This document shows, piece by piece, positions 31,962 through 40,486 of a stretch of DNA of 40,699 nucleotides. The notes under the pieces were generated by a model. It had not been told where the DNA came from and searched no databases. It worked only from the letters and a program-made list of their open reading frames with translations. Position numbers and translations under genes: made by a program. Location: the NCBI GenBank assembly GCA_036986155.1, contig BTRA01000011.1:1-40699 (forward strand), in the 5' to 3' direction. How positions within the stretch are numbered: position 1 is the first letter of the stretch; every line of letters starts with the position of its first letter. Origin of the DNA: JACZXQ01 sp036986155 (lineage in GTDB: Bacteria; Gemmatimonadota; Gemmatimonadetes; Longimicrobiales; Gaopeijiaceae).

Positions 31962-32698
31962 CGGGAGTTGATTCCCCTACGCGCAGGCATGATCAGCTCC
32001 CACATCTCCCGTACGGCGCGCTCCATCCCGACGAGCACGGCACGGGAAACGATCGAGTGGCCGATATTGAGCTCTTCGACCTCCGGGATGGCGGCGACCG
32101 GCGTGACATTCTCGTACGTGAGACCATGCCCGGCGTGGATCGCGAGCTCCAACTGGCCGCCGAGCCGAGCCGCGGCCGCCAGCCGCTGGAGCTGTGCATC
32201 CCTACCAGCCCGGTCGGCATTCGCGTACTCGCCGGTGTGCAGCTCGACCGCCTCCACACCCATCTCGGCTGCAAGCCGTAAGGAGTCGGGGTCTGGGTCG
32301 ATGAACAACGACGTCCGGATGCCGTGGGACATGAGACGGTCAGCGGCCGCCTGAATGCCCTCCCTGGTGCCCTCACTCGAGAGATCCAACCCTCCTTCTG
32401 TGGTCACTTCTTCCCGCTGTTCAGGAACCAAGGTGGCCTGCATGGGAAGCAGCTCACACGCGATGTCGAGGACGTCGCTGGCGGCCGCGAGCTCGAGGTT
32501 GACCCCGGTCCGTGCGGTCGCCATGAGAAGGCGGACATCGCGCTCGCTCACGTGCCGCCGATCCTCGCGAAGATGGACGGTGATGCCGTGTGCCCCCGCC
32601 AGCTCGACGAGGACGGCTGCACGCACGGGGTCGGGCTCGTCGGTGCCCCTCGCCTCGCGTACAGTCGCTACGTGGTCCACGTTGATGTAGAGCCTCAT
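31958..32698 (-). CDS. pdxJ: Pyridoxine 5'-phosphate synthase
   Basis: Joins 1-deoxyxylulose 5-phosphate and 3-amino-1-hydroxyacetone phosphate in the DXP-dependent vitamin B6 pathway. The 246-residue TIM barrel starts with MRLYINVDHVATVREARGTD and shows GAHGITVHLREDRRHVSERD, VNLELAAASDVLDIA, GVEAVELHTGEYA, IHAGHGLTYENVTPVAAIPE and ELNIGHSIVSRAVLVGMERA. All the phosphate-binding and catalytic regions of the family are present. It overlaps the genes on both sides by four bases. Confidence 0.97.
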   Translation of the reverse strand: MRLYINVDHVATVREARGTDEPDPVRAAVLVELAGAHGITVHLREDRRHVSERDVRLLMATARTGVNLELAAASDVLDIACELLPMQATLVPEQREEVTTEGGLDLSSEGTREGIQAAADRLMSHGIRTSLFIDPDPDSLRLAAEMGVEAVELHTGEYANADRAGRDAQLQRLAAAARLGGQLELAIHAGHGLTYENVTPVAAIPEVEELNIGHSIVSRAVLVGMERAVREMWELIMPARRGINSR

Positions 32699-33564
32699 GC
32701 TTCGTTCTCCATGAGTGCACGGATCTCCGAGAGCGCGGCGGTCTCGAAGCCCGTACCCTCGATGAGATGCGTAAGCTCCATCCCCAGCGCAGCGTACAAG
32801 GTACGCTCACGCGGCTCCAAGCTCCGCATGTGAAGCCCGACGGTCTCAACGTCTCCGCGGACCATCGGCCCGGTGATCGCCCGGCTTAGTTCCGACTCCT
32901 CCAAGGCACTCAGCGTGCCCCTCGCGAGCGGCAGGAGCGCGGGCAGGGCCTCATCTTCCGGTATGCCCGCCTGGACCAGTAAGCGCCCCGCCGCAGCAAG
33001 CAACGTGACAAGGTAACCGGAGGCCATCACGGCCGCGGCGTGATACACGGGCCGGGCACGCTCGGATACCGTGATCGTCGGCGAGCCGAGCGCGCCTAGA
33101 AGCCGGCGAGCCGCGGCGACGGCGCCTCGCTCTCCCGCCACGGAAAAATACGACCCCGGAAGCCGGTCGGCCCCGGTGATAGCGTTCGCCACCGTCTGAA
33201 GTGGATGCAGCGATCCCACGGCGTAGCCCCTCGCGTGAAGTGGGGCGAGCACCTCGGTGCTGAGCGCTCCCGAAAGGTGGAGGGCAACGCATCTCTCGGG
33301 TGCGAGTCCCTGGGCGGCCACAAGCCCGGCCACCCCGGCGAGGGCGTCGTCCGGAACCGAGAGGATCAGGATCGTGGGATGGAGGTGAACACCATCGAGC
33401 CCGAACGAATACTCGGCCACGCTCTGGGTGAACAACGGGTGCGTGGGCGGCTCCGGCCGCCGGCCGAAGTATGCCAGTGACTCAACGGCATCAGCCTGCC
33501 AGAGAGCGTAGCCTAGTCCCAGCCCCATACGGCCGGGTCCGACGAAGTGCACATGATCGCCCAT
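32695..33564 (-). CDS. Rossmann-like and DUF2520 domain protein
   Basis: A 289-residue putative NAD(P)-binding protein. The N terminus HVHFVGPGRMGLGLGYAL is a Rossmann dinucleotide-binding motif (GxGxxG type). The C-terminal helical domain from about residue 140 fits DUF2520: VYHAAAVMASGYLVTLLAAA, then LLPLARGTLSALEE and ITGPMVRGDVETVGLHM. Its fold is like that of ketopantoate reductase and 6-phosphogluconate dehydrogenase, but the reaction of this family is not established. It starts six bases after hflX and overlaps pdxJ by four bases. Confidence 0.85.
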   Translation of the reverse strand: MGDHVHFVGPGRMGLGLGYALWQADAVESLAYFGRRPEPPTHPLFTQSVAEYSFGLDGVHLHPTILILSVPDDALAGVAGLVAAQGLAPERCVALHLSGALSTEVLAPLHARGYAVGSLHPLQTVANAITGADRLPGSYFSVAGERGAVAAARRLLGALGSPTITVSERARPVYHAAAVMASGYLVTLLAAAGRLLVQAGIPEDEALPALLPLARGTLSALEESELSRAITGPMVRGDVETVGLHMRSLEPRERTLYAALGMELTHLIEGTGFETAALSEIRALMENEA

Positions 33565-33570
33565 TGATGC

Positions 33571-34860
33571 TTAGTCCGCCTCCGCCACTTCAGCGACTTC
33601 GAGTCGGCGCAACCGTCCCACCGACGCCTCGGGTAGTCGCACGGTGATGGTTACCATCCGCCCGTTCTCCTCCCGTCGCAGGACCTCGCCCTCTCGGTAG
33701 AGCGTGGCAAGCGCAGCCCCGTCATGCGATGGGACAGAAACCTCGACTTCGGTGAGGTTGGCTCGGATGCGTGCCTTGAGCGTCTCCTTCAGGCCGTGGA
33801 GCGACTCCATGTCGAGCGCCGAAACAAATAGGGCGGGGGTCGAGTCGAAGCTGCGGATCCTCTGTCTCATGGCGTCTTCTTCGGCATGAGTCAGGCGGTC
33901 CACCTTGTTGAAGGCGAGAATCTGCGGCGCCGACGCCAGCCCCAACTCCTCCAACACTTCTTCGACAACCTCCTTCTGCTCTTCCCAGTCGGGGTGTGAC
34001 GCATCGATGACGTGCACCATGACATCGGCCTCTCCCGCCTCCTCCAAGGTGGATCGGAACGAGGCGATCAGGTGGTGCGGGAGCTTTCTGATGAAACCCA
34101 CCGTATCCGTGACCAGCGCCTGATAGCCCGAGCCGAGATCGACCGAACGGGTAGCGGAGTCCAGCGTCGCGAAGAGACGGTTCTCGACGAAGAGCTCCGA
34201 GCCCGAGAGCGTTCTGAGCAGGGACGACTTCCCCGCATTCGTGTAACCCACCAGCGCCACGCGGTAGTTACCCCGGCGCGACTGCCGCTGAACCCTCCGA
34301 GCCTTGGCTACCTCCTTGAGCTTCCGTTTGAGGCCGGAGATTCGCTTGCCGATGAGCCGCCGGTCCGTCTCCAATTGTGTCTCACCGGGCCCGCGCAAAC
34401 CGATTCCTCCGCGTATGCGGGAGAGGTGGCTCCACATGCGTTTGAGTCTCGGCAACAGGTATTCGAGTTGCGCCAACTCAACCTGCATCTTGGCTTCGCT
34501 CGTACGGGCACGGGACGCGAAGATGTCGAGGATGAGTTCCGAGCGATCCATGATCCGGACCCCGAGGTGCTCTTCGAGGTGCTTCCCCTGCCCCGGCGAA
34601 AGCTCGTCGTCGAAGATCACGAGGTCGCCCTCCGACTCCTCCACGAGGTCCCGCAGTTCGTCCGCCTTCCCTTCACCGATGAAGAATCGAGGATGGGGTG
34701 CCCGGATCCGCTGTTGGAGGCTCGCGACTACCTCGCCGCCGGCGGTGTCGGTAAGGCGCGCGAGTTCCTGCATATGCTCCTCGGCCAGCCGCTCATCAAC
34801 GTTGCGGGTGGGGGCGCCGACCAGGACCGCGCGGTCCACCGGCGTGCGATTATCGATCAA
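33571..34860 (-). CDS. hflX: Ribosome-associated GTPase HflX
   Basis: A GTPase that splits stalled or heat-stressed ribosomes. It has 429 residues. The N-terminal HflX domain includes RAPHPRFFIGEGKADELRDL and VIFDDELSPGQGKHLEEHLG. The linker helix motif is GGIGLRGPGETQLETDRR. The G domain has G1 GYTNAGKSS, G3 DTVGFIRKLPHHLIASF and G4 NKVD. The start is a TTG at 34858-34860 (MIDNRTPVDRAVLVG) with no strong ribosome site, so the first residues are uncertain. It follows rarA by 40 bases. Confidence 0.96.
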   Translation of the reverse strand: MIDNRTPVDRAVLVGAPTRNVDERLAEEHMQELARLTDTAGGEVVASLQQRIRAPHPRFFIGEGKADELRDLVEESEGDLVIFDDELSPGQGKHLEEHLGVRIMDRSELILDIFASRARTSEAKMQVELAQLEYLLPRLKRMWSHLSRIRGGIGLRGPGETQLETDRRLIGKRISGLKRKLKEVAKARRVQRQSRRGNYRVALVGYTNAGKSSLLRTLSGSELFVENRLFATLDSATRSVDLGSGYQALVTDTVGFIRKLPHHLIASFRSTLEEAGEADVMVHVIDASHPDWEEQKEVVEEVLEELGLASAPQILAFNKVDRLTHAEEDAMRQRIRSFDSTPALFVSALDMESLHGLKETLKARIRANLTEVEVSVPSHDGAALATLYREGEVLRREENGRMVTITVRLPEASVGRLRRLEVAEVAEAD

Positions 34861-34900
34861 CTGTGTGGGAATGTTCTACTCCAGTCAGGGACCACCGTTG

Positions 34901-36310
34901 CTACCCCCGAGGTATGCCATCGGGTTCGGCGGGGTCCTGGGCCATTGTGTTCCGCCGGGCTTCGACCCGCCGCTCCTCCAACCACGATATTCTCAGGGCT
35001 ATCGCGTCTTCGTGGCCTTCGCGGCTCGGCGCGTAGAACCTGTGTCCGCTGAGTTTCTCGGGGAGGTAGGTCTGAGCCGATACGCCATCAGGTTGATCGG
35101 GATCGTACTCGTAGCCGACTCCGTATCCCTGTGACTTCATGAGGTCGGTGGGCGCATTCCTGAGGTGGAGCGGCACGGGCTCGGCGGGAGTGTCCTCCGC
35201 GGCTCGGCTCGCACCCTTGTACGCCATGTAGAGGCGATTGGACTTGGGTGCCGTGGCGAGATAGGTCGCTGCCTGGGCCAGGGCCAAGTCTCCCTCCGGT
35301 CTGCCGAGAAAGTGGTACGCGTCCCGTGCCGAGGTCGCGACGAGCAACGCGCCCGGGTCGGCCAAACCAATGTCCTCCACGGCCATGCGCACGAGTCGCC
35401 GCGCGAGGTACATCCCGTCCTCGCCGCCCTGAAGCATTCGCGCGAGCCAATACAAGGCCCCATCCGGGTCACTCCCCCTCACAGCCTTGTGCAGGGCCGA
35501 GATCAGATTGTAGTGCTCCTCGCCACCCTTGTCGTACACGGCGAAGCGGTGCTGCAACGCCTCCTCCACCAGCGCCGTAGTCACGGTGCCGTCCGGTTCG
35601 GTGAGCTTGGCCGCACCCTCGAGCACACCCAGAGCTCGCCTGGCGTCGCCGTCGGCGCCCTTGGCGATCAAGCGTATTGCATCCGGATCGGCCGAGAGTC
35701 CTCGTCCGCCCAACCCGCACTCTTCGTCGGCAAGCGCAAGTACCACGAGCCGGGCCAGGTCCGCTTCGGAGAGTGCCTCGAGCACGTAGACGGGTGCCCT
35801 AGACAACAATGGGCGCACGACCTCGAAGGATGGGTTCTCGGTCGTGGCGCCGATCAGGACGATCGAGCCGTCCTCTACATGCGGCAGAAAGGCGTCCTGC
35901 TGAGCCTTGTTGAACCGGTGGATCTCATCGCAGAAGAGGATCGTGCGACGACCGGTCGCTGCTCTGCGGGCCTTCGCTTCCGCGATGACCTCACGCACGC
36001 GGGCCACACCTTCCGTCACTGCACTGAATGCCACGAACGCCGCGTCGGTAGCGTCTGCCAAGAGACGTGCCAGCGTGGTCTTTCCACTCCCCGGCGGGCC
36101 CCAAAGGATCATGCTCCCCAGGTCGCCGCTCTCGATCATCGCCCGTACTGCTGTGCCCACGCCCACGAGATGTTCCTGCCCCACGAACCCGTCGAGGTTG
36201 TCCGGACGCATACGAGCCGCGAGCGGCCGATCACTCTCGGAAGGATCCACGGTGTGCGCATCCGACCTAGGGTCTGACGCCTCACCCGAGAACAGCTCCA
36301 GTTCGCTCAT
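34901..36310 (-). CDS. rarA: Replication-associated recombination protein RarA
   Basis: An AAA+ ATPase of the RarA/MgsA/WRNIP1 family that acts at stalled replication forks. The 469-residue protein has PLAARMRPDNLDGFVGQEHL, Walker A WGPPGSGKTTLARLLA, Walker B ILFCDEIHRFNKAQQDAFLP, sensor ATTENPSFEV and the C-terminal tetramerisation part with HYNLISALHKAVRGSDPDGA and PHLRN-like PLHLRNAPTDLMK. The start overlaps the stop of the CCA-adding enzyme gene (ATGA). Confidence 0.96.
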   Translation of the reverse strand: MSELELFSGEASDPRSDAHTVDPSESDRPLAARMRPDNLDGFVGQEHLVGVGTAVRAMIESGDLGSMILWGPPGSGKTTLARLLADATDAAFVAFSAVTEGVARVREVIAEAKARRAATGRRTILFCDEIHRFNKAQQDAFLPHVEDGSIVLIGATTENPSFEVVRPLLSRAPVYVLEALSEADLARLVVLALADEECGLGGRGLSADPDAIRLIAKGADGDARRALGVLEGAAKLTEPDGTVTTALVEEALQHRFAVYDKGGEEHYNLISALHKAVRGSDPDGALYWLARMLQGGEDGMYLARRLVRMAVEDIGLADPGALLVATSARDAYHFLGRPEGDLALAQAATYLATAPKSNRLYMAYKGASRAAEDTPAEPVPLHLRNAPTDLMKSQGYGVGYEYDPDQPDGVSAQTYLPEKLSGHRFYAPSREGHEDAIALRISWLEERRVEARRNTMAQDPAEPDGIPRG

Positions 36311-37593
36311 GACCTACCCTTTCCGGCGGGTGCACCCAAGATCTCTGCGGCTAGGGCCGAGAGGTGCTCGGCGGTGTTGCGAGCGGGATCATCGAGAACG
36401 CTGTCGAGCATGGACCGGAGCGCACCTCCGAACCGCGGACCCGGGGAGTATCCCATGGCGATCAGGTCGTCCCCGCTGAGCGCCAGGTCGTCCAGCGTGA
36501 GGGGCGGGCATTGTCGCCGGGTCGCACGCACGCCGCGCCAGGCGGCCACAGCGTCGTCGGCCGGGTGAGCCAGCGCCGCGCGGCGAGCCCGGGCCCACGC
36601 GGTGTGCAGCCGCCCTAGTGGCTCCACGAGCTCAGGTCCCACACTCGAGAGCCACCGCCGGCGGTCGGCCTCCCCTGCTGCGGCCGAAGGAACCGGCGGA
36701 GAGTCCAGCAGCCGAGTCACCAACCGAACTTCGGAGTTCGAGAATCGGAGGCGGTCCATGAGAACCGAGGCCCGCTCCCCTGGGGTACCCGGCCCGTCCA
36801 CCAAAACGCCCAGCACTGCCGTTAAGCGAAGGATAGGTCGAGCGGCCGAAAGGCCATCACACGCGAGGAGGGCCAAGGACCACTCGTCTGCGTCCGCATC
36901 GATCTCGGGGTAGAGCCCAGACAGGACGCCCGAGGCGGCATAGAGGGACAGGGCACGCGACGGCATCCCCACACCGAGCACCTTCAGCAACTCCTCTCGA
37001 ACCCGCTCGCCCGACAGGATGTCGAGCTGATCGGCGGCGTCGCATAGGGCCACCCAGGTATCCGCGTCGACTGTCAGGTCGAAGGCCGCCGCGAAACGCA
37101 GGCCGCGAAGCACCCTCAGGACATCCTCCGAGAAGCGCTCCCTGGCCTCGCCGACCGTACGGAGCACGCGCCGATCCAGATCGTCCGATCCGTCGAAGGG
37201 GTCCAGAAACTCCTTGCGGAGCGGGTGCCATGCGATGGCGTTGATTGTGAAGTCACGCCGCGCCAAGTCGTCTTCGATATGCTCGGCGAACTCCACCACC
37301 GCCCTGCGTCCCTTAGGCTCGACGTCCTTCCTGAAAGTCGTGACCTCGAAGAGCGTGCCGTCCTCCCCCAGCACTCCTACCGTGCCGTGGTCGATGCCGA
37401 TCGGGACCGTCCGCTTGAAGAGCCGCATGAGTTCCTGAGGCGTCGCGCGTGTGGTGAGGTCCCAATCGCCCAGATCGTGTCCGAGCAAATGGTTGCGGAC
37501 CACGCCACCGACCGCCCAGGTCTCGAATCCCTCCTCCTCGAGCCGCTCGACGATCCTCAAGACTTCACGGGGAGCCTCCGCGATCGCGTCCAT
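36307..37593 (-). CDS. cca: CCA tRNA nucleotidyltransferase / poly(A) polymerase family
   Basis: Class II nucleotidyltransferase of 428 residues. Motif A is TWAVGGVVRNHLLG followed by DWDLTT with the two catalytic aspartates. The template-like motif ARRDFTINAIAWHP and the neck region FSEDVLRVLRGLRFAAAFDL are also seen. Because tRNA-Gln here lacks an encoded CCA end, a CCA-adding role is expected; A-adding or poly(A) activity cannot be excluded. The ATG at 37591-37593 shares a base with the upstream SDR stop (TGATG); a GTG one codon earlier is possible. Confidence 0.92.
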   Translation of the reverse strand: MDAIAEAPREVLRIVERLEEEGFETWAVGGVVRNHLLGHDLGDWDLTTRATPQELMRLFKRTVPIGIDHGTVGVLGEDGTLFEVTTFRKDVEPKGRRAVVEFAEHIEDDLARRDFTINAIAWHPLRKEFLDPFDGSDDLDRRVLRTVGEARERFSEDVLRVLRGLRFAAAFDLTVDADTWVALCDAADQLDILSGERVREELLKVLGVGMPSRALSLYAASGVLSGLYPEIDADADEWSLALLACDGLSAARPILRLTAVLGVLVDGPGTPGERASVLMDRLRFSNSEVRLVTRLLDSPPVPSAAAGEADRRRWLSSVGPELVEPLGRLHTAWARARRAALAHPADDAVAAWRGVRATRRQCPPLTLDDLALSGDDLIAMGYSPGPRFGGALRSMLDSVLDDPARNTAEHLSALAAEILGAPAGKGRS

Positions 37594-38372
37594 CACCCCA
37601 CCAGCACCGCCCCACCGTTGACGTTCAGGATCTCACCCGTTATGTGGCGCGCCATCGATGAACAGAGAAAGGCGATGGGGCCGGCGATGTCTTCGGGCGA
37701 GGCGACCCGCCCCCGGGGGATCGTCTGGTTGATGCGCTCAAGCGATCCGCCACCGAGGGCCGGGCGCGACATTTCGGTGTCGATCCAACCGGGTGCCACG
37801 GCGTTGACCGTGACGTCCCTCGGCGCCAGTTCGACGCACAGGCCCTTGACGAGTGAAAGCATCGCCCCCTTACTCGCAGCATAGTCACCATGGTACGCCT
37901 CGCCTCGTTGGCCGGCAGTCGAACTCACCAAGACGATGGCGCCCCCGTCTCTCATGGTTCTCGCGGCGGCTCGGCACGTATAGAAGATGGAATCCAGGTT
38001 GGCGCCCATGGTGGAGCGCCATTGTTCGTCCTTCATGTCCGCGAGAGCTACATCGCCGACGGGCCACACACCCGCATTGCCGACAAACAAATCCAATCCC
38101 GCGAACTCGTCATCGACGCGGGCGAACAACCGCGCGACCTCGGCCGCGTCGGACAGGTCACCCGGCTCGGCCCAAGAGGCGACTCCAAAAGCAGCAACGT
38201 CCACCACGGTGCGATCAGCCTCGTCCTTGCGACTCCGGTAGCCAATCCCTACCGAGGCGCCGGCCTGCGCCAGCATCAGCGCGGTGGCGCGCCCCACTCC
38301 GCGGGAACCGCCGGTCACGAGGGCTTGTTTGCCGGTCAGATCGATGAGTGGGCGGGGTGCGCCATGAGTCAT
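37593..38372 (-). CDS. Short-chain dehydrogenase/reductase, FabG-like
   Basis: A 259-residue NAD(P)-dependent oxidoreductase of the classical SDR family. The cofactor loop ALVTGGSRGVGRATALML is at about residues 17-34, the NAG motif in LFVGNAGVWPVGD, the catalytic Ser in IVLVSSTAGQRG and the YxxxK pair in YHGDYAASKGAML. NVNGGAVLVG closes the protein as in FabG-type enzymes. 3-oxoacyl-ACP reductase is possible, but SDR substrates cannot be read from motifs alone and no fatty-acid genes are nearby. It overlaps the ferritin-like gene upstream (ATGA) and the cca gene downstream (TGATG). Confidence 0.88.
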   Translation of the reverse strand: MTHGAPRPLIDLTGKQALVTGGSRGVGRATALMLAQAGASVGIGYRSRKDEADRTVVDVAAFGVASWAEPGDLSDAAEVARLFARVDDEFAGLDLFVGNAGVWPVGDVALADMKDEQWRSTMGANLDSIFYTCRAAARTMRDGGAIVLVSSTAGQRGEAYHGDYAASKGAMLSLVKGLCVELAPRDVTVNAVAPGWIDTEMSRPALGGGSLERINQTIPRGRVASPEDIAGPIAFLCSSMARHITGEILNVNGGAVLVG

Positions 38373-38791
38373 GCCGGCATCCACTTTCCCCCGAGTTCCT
38401 CGTGGTGATGCCGCTCGGACCCGAGGATCTCCATGATCACCTCTCGAGTGGCCGGATCATCGATGACGGCGGAGATCTCCTCGTACCACTGGATCTCCCT
38501 CAACTCGCGATCCCGCGCCACACCCTCCCAGCCGGTGTAGTCTGCCTCTTCCCGCGGGACGGTCGACAGATCTTCGGGCGTCTCCCCCAGCTCGATCAGC
38601 CTGGCAGTGAGGCGAGAGAGATGATGTTGCTCGTCGGCGTGCAGCGCGTTGAGGCGCTCCGACACCGGTCCGTCGCCCACGCTCTCGGCATCCGAGGCCA
38701 GTGCCCGATAATACTGGGTTTGCGCCTTCTCGCGCCTACGGCTCTCGGCTAGGAGCGACGGTACATCGTGTGCGAGCCCCACCGGGATCAT
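38369..38791 (-). CDS. Ferritin-like (rubrerythrin-type) helical protein
   Basis: A 140-residue protein with the residue pattern of a four-helix di-iron bundle. Glu21 is in helix 1 (RREKAQTQYYRAL), an ExxH lies at 54-57 (HADEQHHLSRL), glutamates at 96-105 fall in helix 3 (ELREIQWYEEIS) and a second ExxH is at 126-129 (GSERHHHEEL). The rubredoxin domain of true rubrerythrin is absent. Iron binding and a role in oxidative stress are family-level inference. It overlaps gmhA upstream and the SDR gene downstream by four bases each, an uncommon neighbourhood for this family. Confidence 0.72.
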   Translation of the reverse strand: MIPVGLAHDVPSLLAESRRREKAQTQYYRALASDAESVGDGPVSERLNALHADEQHHLSRLTARLIELGETPEDLSTVPREEADYTGWEGVARDRELREIQWYEEISAVIDDPATREVIMEILGSERHHHEELGGKWMPA

Positions 38792-39360
38792 GCCTCCCCC
38801 GCAAACGCGCGGTCAACCAGATCGCACACCACATGTCCAATCGCGAGATGAAGCTCCTGCGCCCTCGCGGAGTCATCCGTCGGCACGACGATGGCTTGGT
38901 CTACCTCCTCTCGGAGGGGACCGCCGCCTTTGGCGAGCAGCGCTACGGTCGTGACCCCGATTTCCCGTGCGGCGCGCGCCGCGCGCAGGAGGTTCTCGGA
39001 CTCTCCACTCGTAGAATGAAGAAACAGTAGGTCGCCTTCCCGGGCCAACGCGAACACCTGCCGCTCGAAGACGAACTCGTAGCCATAGTCGTTCGCGCCG
39101 GCCGTGAGGATCGAGGTGTCGGTGGTGAGCGCCATGGCCGCGAGCGGTCCCCGCGGGCGCTTGAACCGGACGACGTACTCCGTTGCGAGGTGCTGGGCAT
39201 CCGCGGCCGACCCTCCATTTCCACAGAACATCAGCTTGCACCCATTACGCAATGCGTCCACCGCCATCACAGCCACCGCGTCGATCTCCTCCGAGTGATC
39301 CTCTCCAACCCTGGTAGCGAGCTCGGCCAGAGCCGCCAACGCGGCGGACACGGTGCTCAT
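38788..39360 (-). CDS. gmhA: Phosphoheptose isomerase GmhA (SIS domain)
   Basis: Converts sedoheptulose 7-phosphate to glycero-manno-heptose 7-phosphate, the first step to heptose for lipopolysaccharide. The 190-residue SIS protein has KLMFCGNGGSAADAQHLATE, LAAMALTTDTSILTAGANDY, LLFLHSTSGESENLLRAARA and the C-terminal AQELHLAIGHVVCDLVD carrying the catalytic histidine. The ATG at 39358-39360 overlaps the PHP phosphatase stop (ATGA); the longer open frame is not family-like. DnaA-binding DiaA is a close paralogue and remains an alternative, since no other heptose genes are in the window. Confidence 0.85.
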   Translation of the reverse strand: MSTVSAALAALAELATRVGEDHSEEIDAVAVMAVDALRNGCKLMFCGNGGSAADAQHLATEYVVRFKRPRGPLAAMALTTDTSILTAGANDYGYEFVFERQVFALAREGDLLFLHSTSGESENLLRAARAAREIGVTTVALLAKGGGPLREEVDQAIVVPTDDSARAQELHLAIGHVVCDLVDRAFAGEA

Positions 39361-40190
39361 GGCCGACGCCTCGTGCGACCGCCAAGCAGCCCCCCGACCC
39401 TCTCCCACCACCCCGGCGCCACAAAAATGGGTTGGACCGGGAGAGGATCCTCGTCAGCCATCAGCCGGCCCGGATTGGTGGCGGTCAGCGTCCGGAACTG
39501 CTCTTCGGCGCCCACGTCGGATAGGGCTTCCCTGGACTCACGAATGTAAGGCTTGAGGCCGCTGCGGGCGTGGAAGTCGCTGGACAGGAAATCCACCCAG
39601 CCGTTCTTGAGCAACGTCATGGCTGTCAGCTGCGCGATCTTGCCATACCGGCCTACCAGCGACCCGTGGTTTACCTGAATGAAGCCCCCTGCTTCACGCC
39701 AAAGGCCCACCACAGCCAACTCTGGATCCATTCCTGAATACCGCTCCGGGTGGGCGATGATCGGCTTGACCCCTGCCTTCCTGATGCGTCGTACCACGCG
39801 CTCGGTGCGCTGGGGTACGTGAAGCCTGGGCCACTCGATGAGCACGAACGACGTACCGGCCATCTTCAGGCGATCATCTGACAGATCGGCGTTGGGCGCG
39901 TCGACCGCCACTTCGAATCCTCGGTGGAAGCCCACCTCGGGGAATCTCTTGGAGACCACCGGGTGCACCCGCTCCCAGGCCTCATCCACCTTGGCCAGAT
40001 AGGCCTCGAACTCCTCCGGATGGTCCATCAGGCTGGCGTTCAGGTGGGGGGTAGTCACGATACGGCCGACACCTGCGCACACCATTCGATCGACGGCCTC
40101 CAAAGAGTCTTCGACGCCCTGAGCGCCATCATCCACACCTGGGACGAGATGGCTGTGGAGGTCGCCAAGGTCCCCGAGGACGCTCGTCAT
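39357..40190 (-). CDS. CpsB/CapC-type PHP-domain phosphatase
   Basis: A 277-residue PHP-fold metal-dependent phosphatase similar to CpsB/YwqE, which removes phosphate from tyrosine of capsule-regulating BY-kinases. The N terminus GDLHSHLVPGVDDGAQGVED has the HxH metal site. Further metal ligands sit in RIVTTPHLNASLMD, VKPIIAHPERYSGMD, and FLSSDFHARSG. The ATG at 40188-40190 shares a base with the stop of the small gene upstream; a GTG one codon earlier is possible. No BY-kinase gene is adjacent. The pseudo-ATPases at 14359-18151 resemble BY-kinases but are far away. Confidence 0.85.
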   Translation of the reverse strand: MTSVLGDLGDLHSHLVPGVDDGAQGVEDSLEAVDRMVCAGVGRIVTTPHLNASLMDHPEEFEAYLAKVDEAWERVHPVVSKRFPEVGFHRGFEVAVDAPNADLSDDRLKMAGTSFVLIEWPRLHVPQRTERVVRRIRKAGVKPIIAHPERYSGMDPELAVVGLWREAGGFIQVNHGSLVGRYGKIAQLTAMTLLKNGWVDFLSSDFHARSGLKPYIRESREALSDVGAEEQFRTLTATNPGRLMADEDPLPVQPIFVAPGWWERVGGLLGGRTRRRP

Positions 40191-40486
40191 CACTCGCAGT
40201 GTTCCGCGACGCGTTTCAAGAGGCTTCTCAACGTCGCACCCACATCCTCGGTCTCGGTCGCCGCTTCACAGGCGTAGGTCAGGAAACCGTCGGCGGCGAG
40301 TAGGTGGAGCGCCCCTTCCCTGTTCCGTCCCGGACGAGCGAGCGCCTCGTCCAACGACACGAGAGCAAGCTCGAGCAGGGCCGACGGAATGTCGTCCATG
40401 TCCGCCGGCGGGGCGTCCAGCCAGGGCAGGAAAGCTTCTGGAGCCGGTGGGTTCCGCCTTCCGATCCAGTCCGAGAGTTCGCTCAT
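40190..40486 (-). CDS. Small protein of unknown function between alaS and the PHP phosphatase
   Basis: A 98-residue acidic protein, mostly helical, with no signal peptide or membrane span. Segments such as SALLELALVSLDEALARPG and GALHLLAADGFLTYACEAAT look like helical hairpins. I do not recognise it. The start overlaps the alaS stop (ATGA) and its stop overlaps the phosphatase start (TGATG), so it is almost certainly translated. The role is open. Confidence 0.75.
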   Translation of the reverse strand: MSELSDWIGRRNPPAPEAFLPWLDAPPADMDDIPSALLELALVSLDEALARPGRNREGALHLLAADGFLTYACEAATETEDVGATLRSLLKRVAEHCE

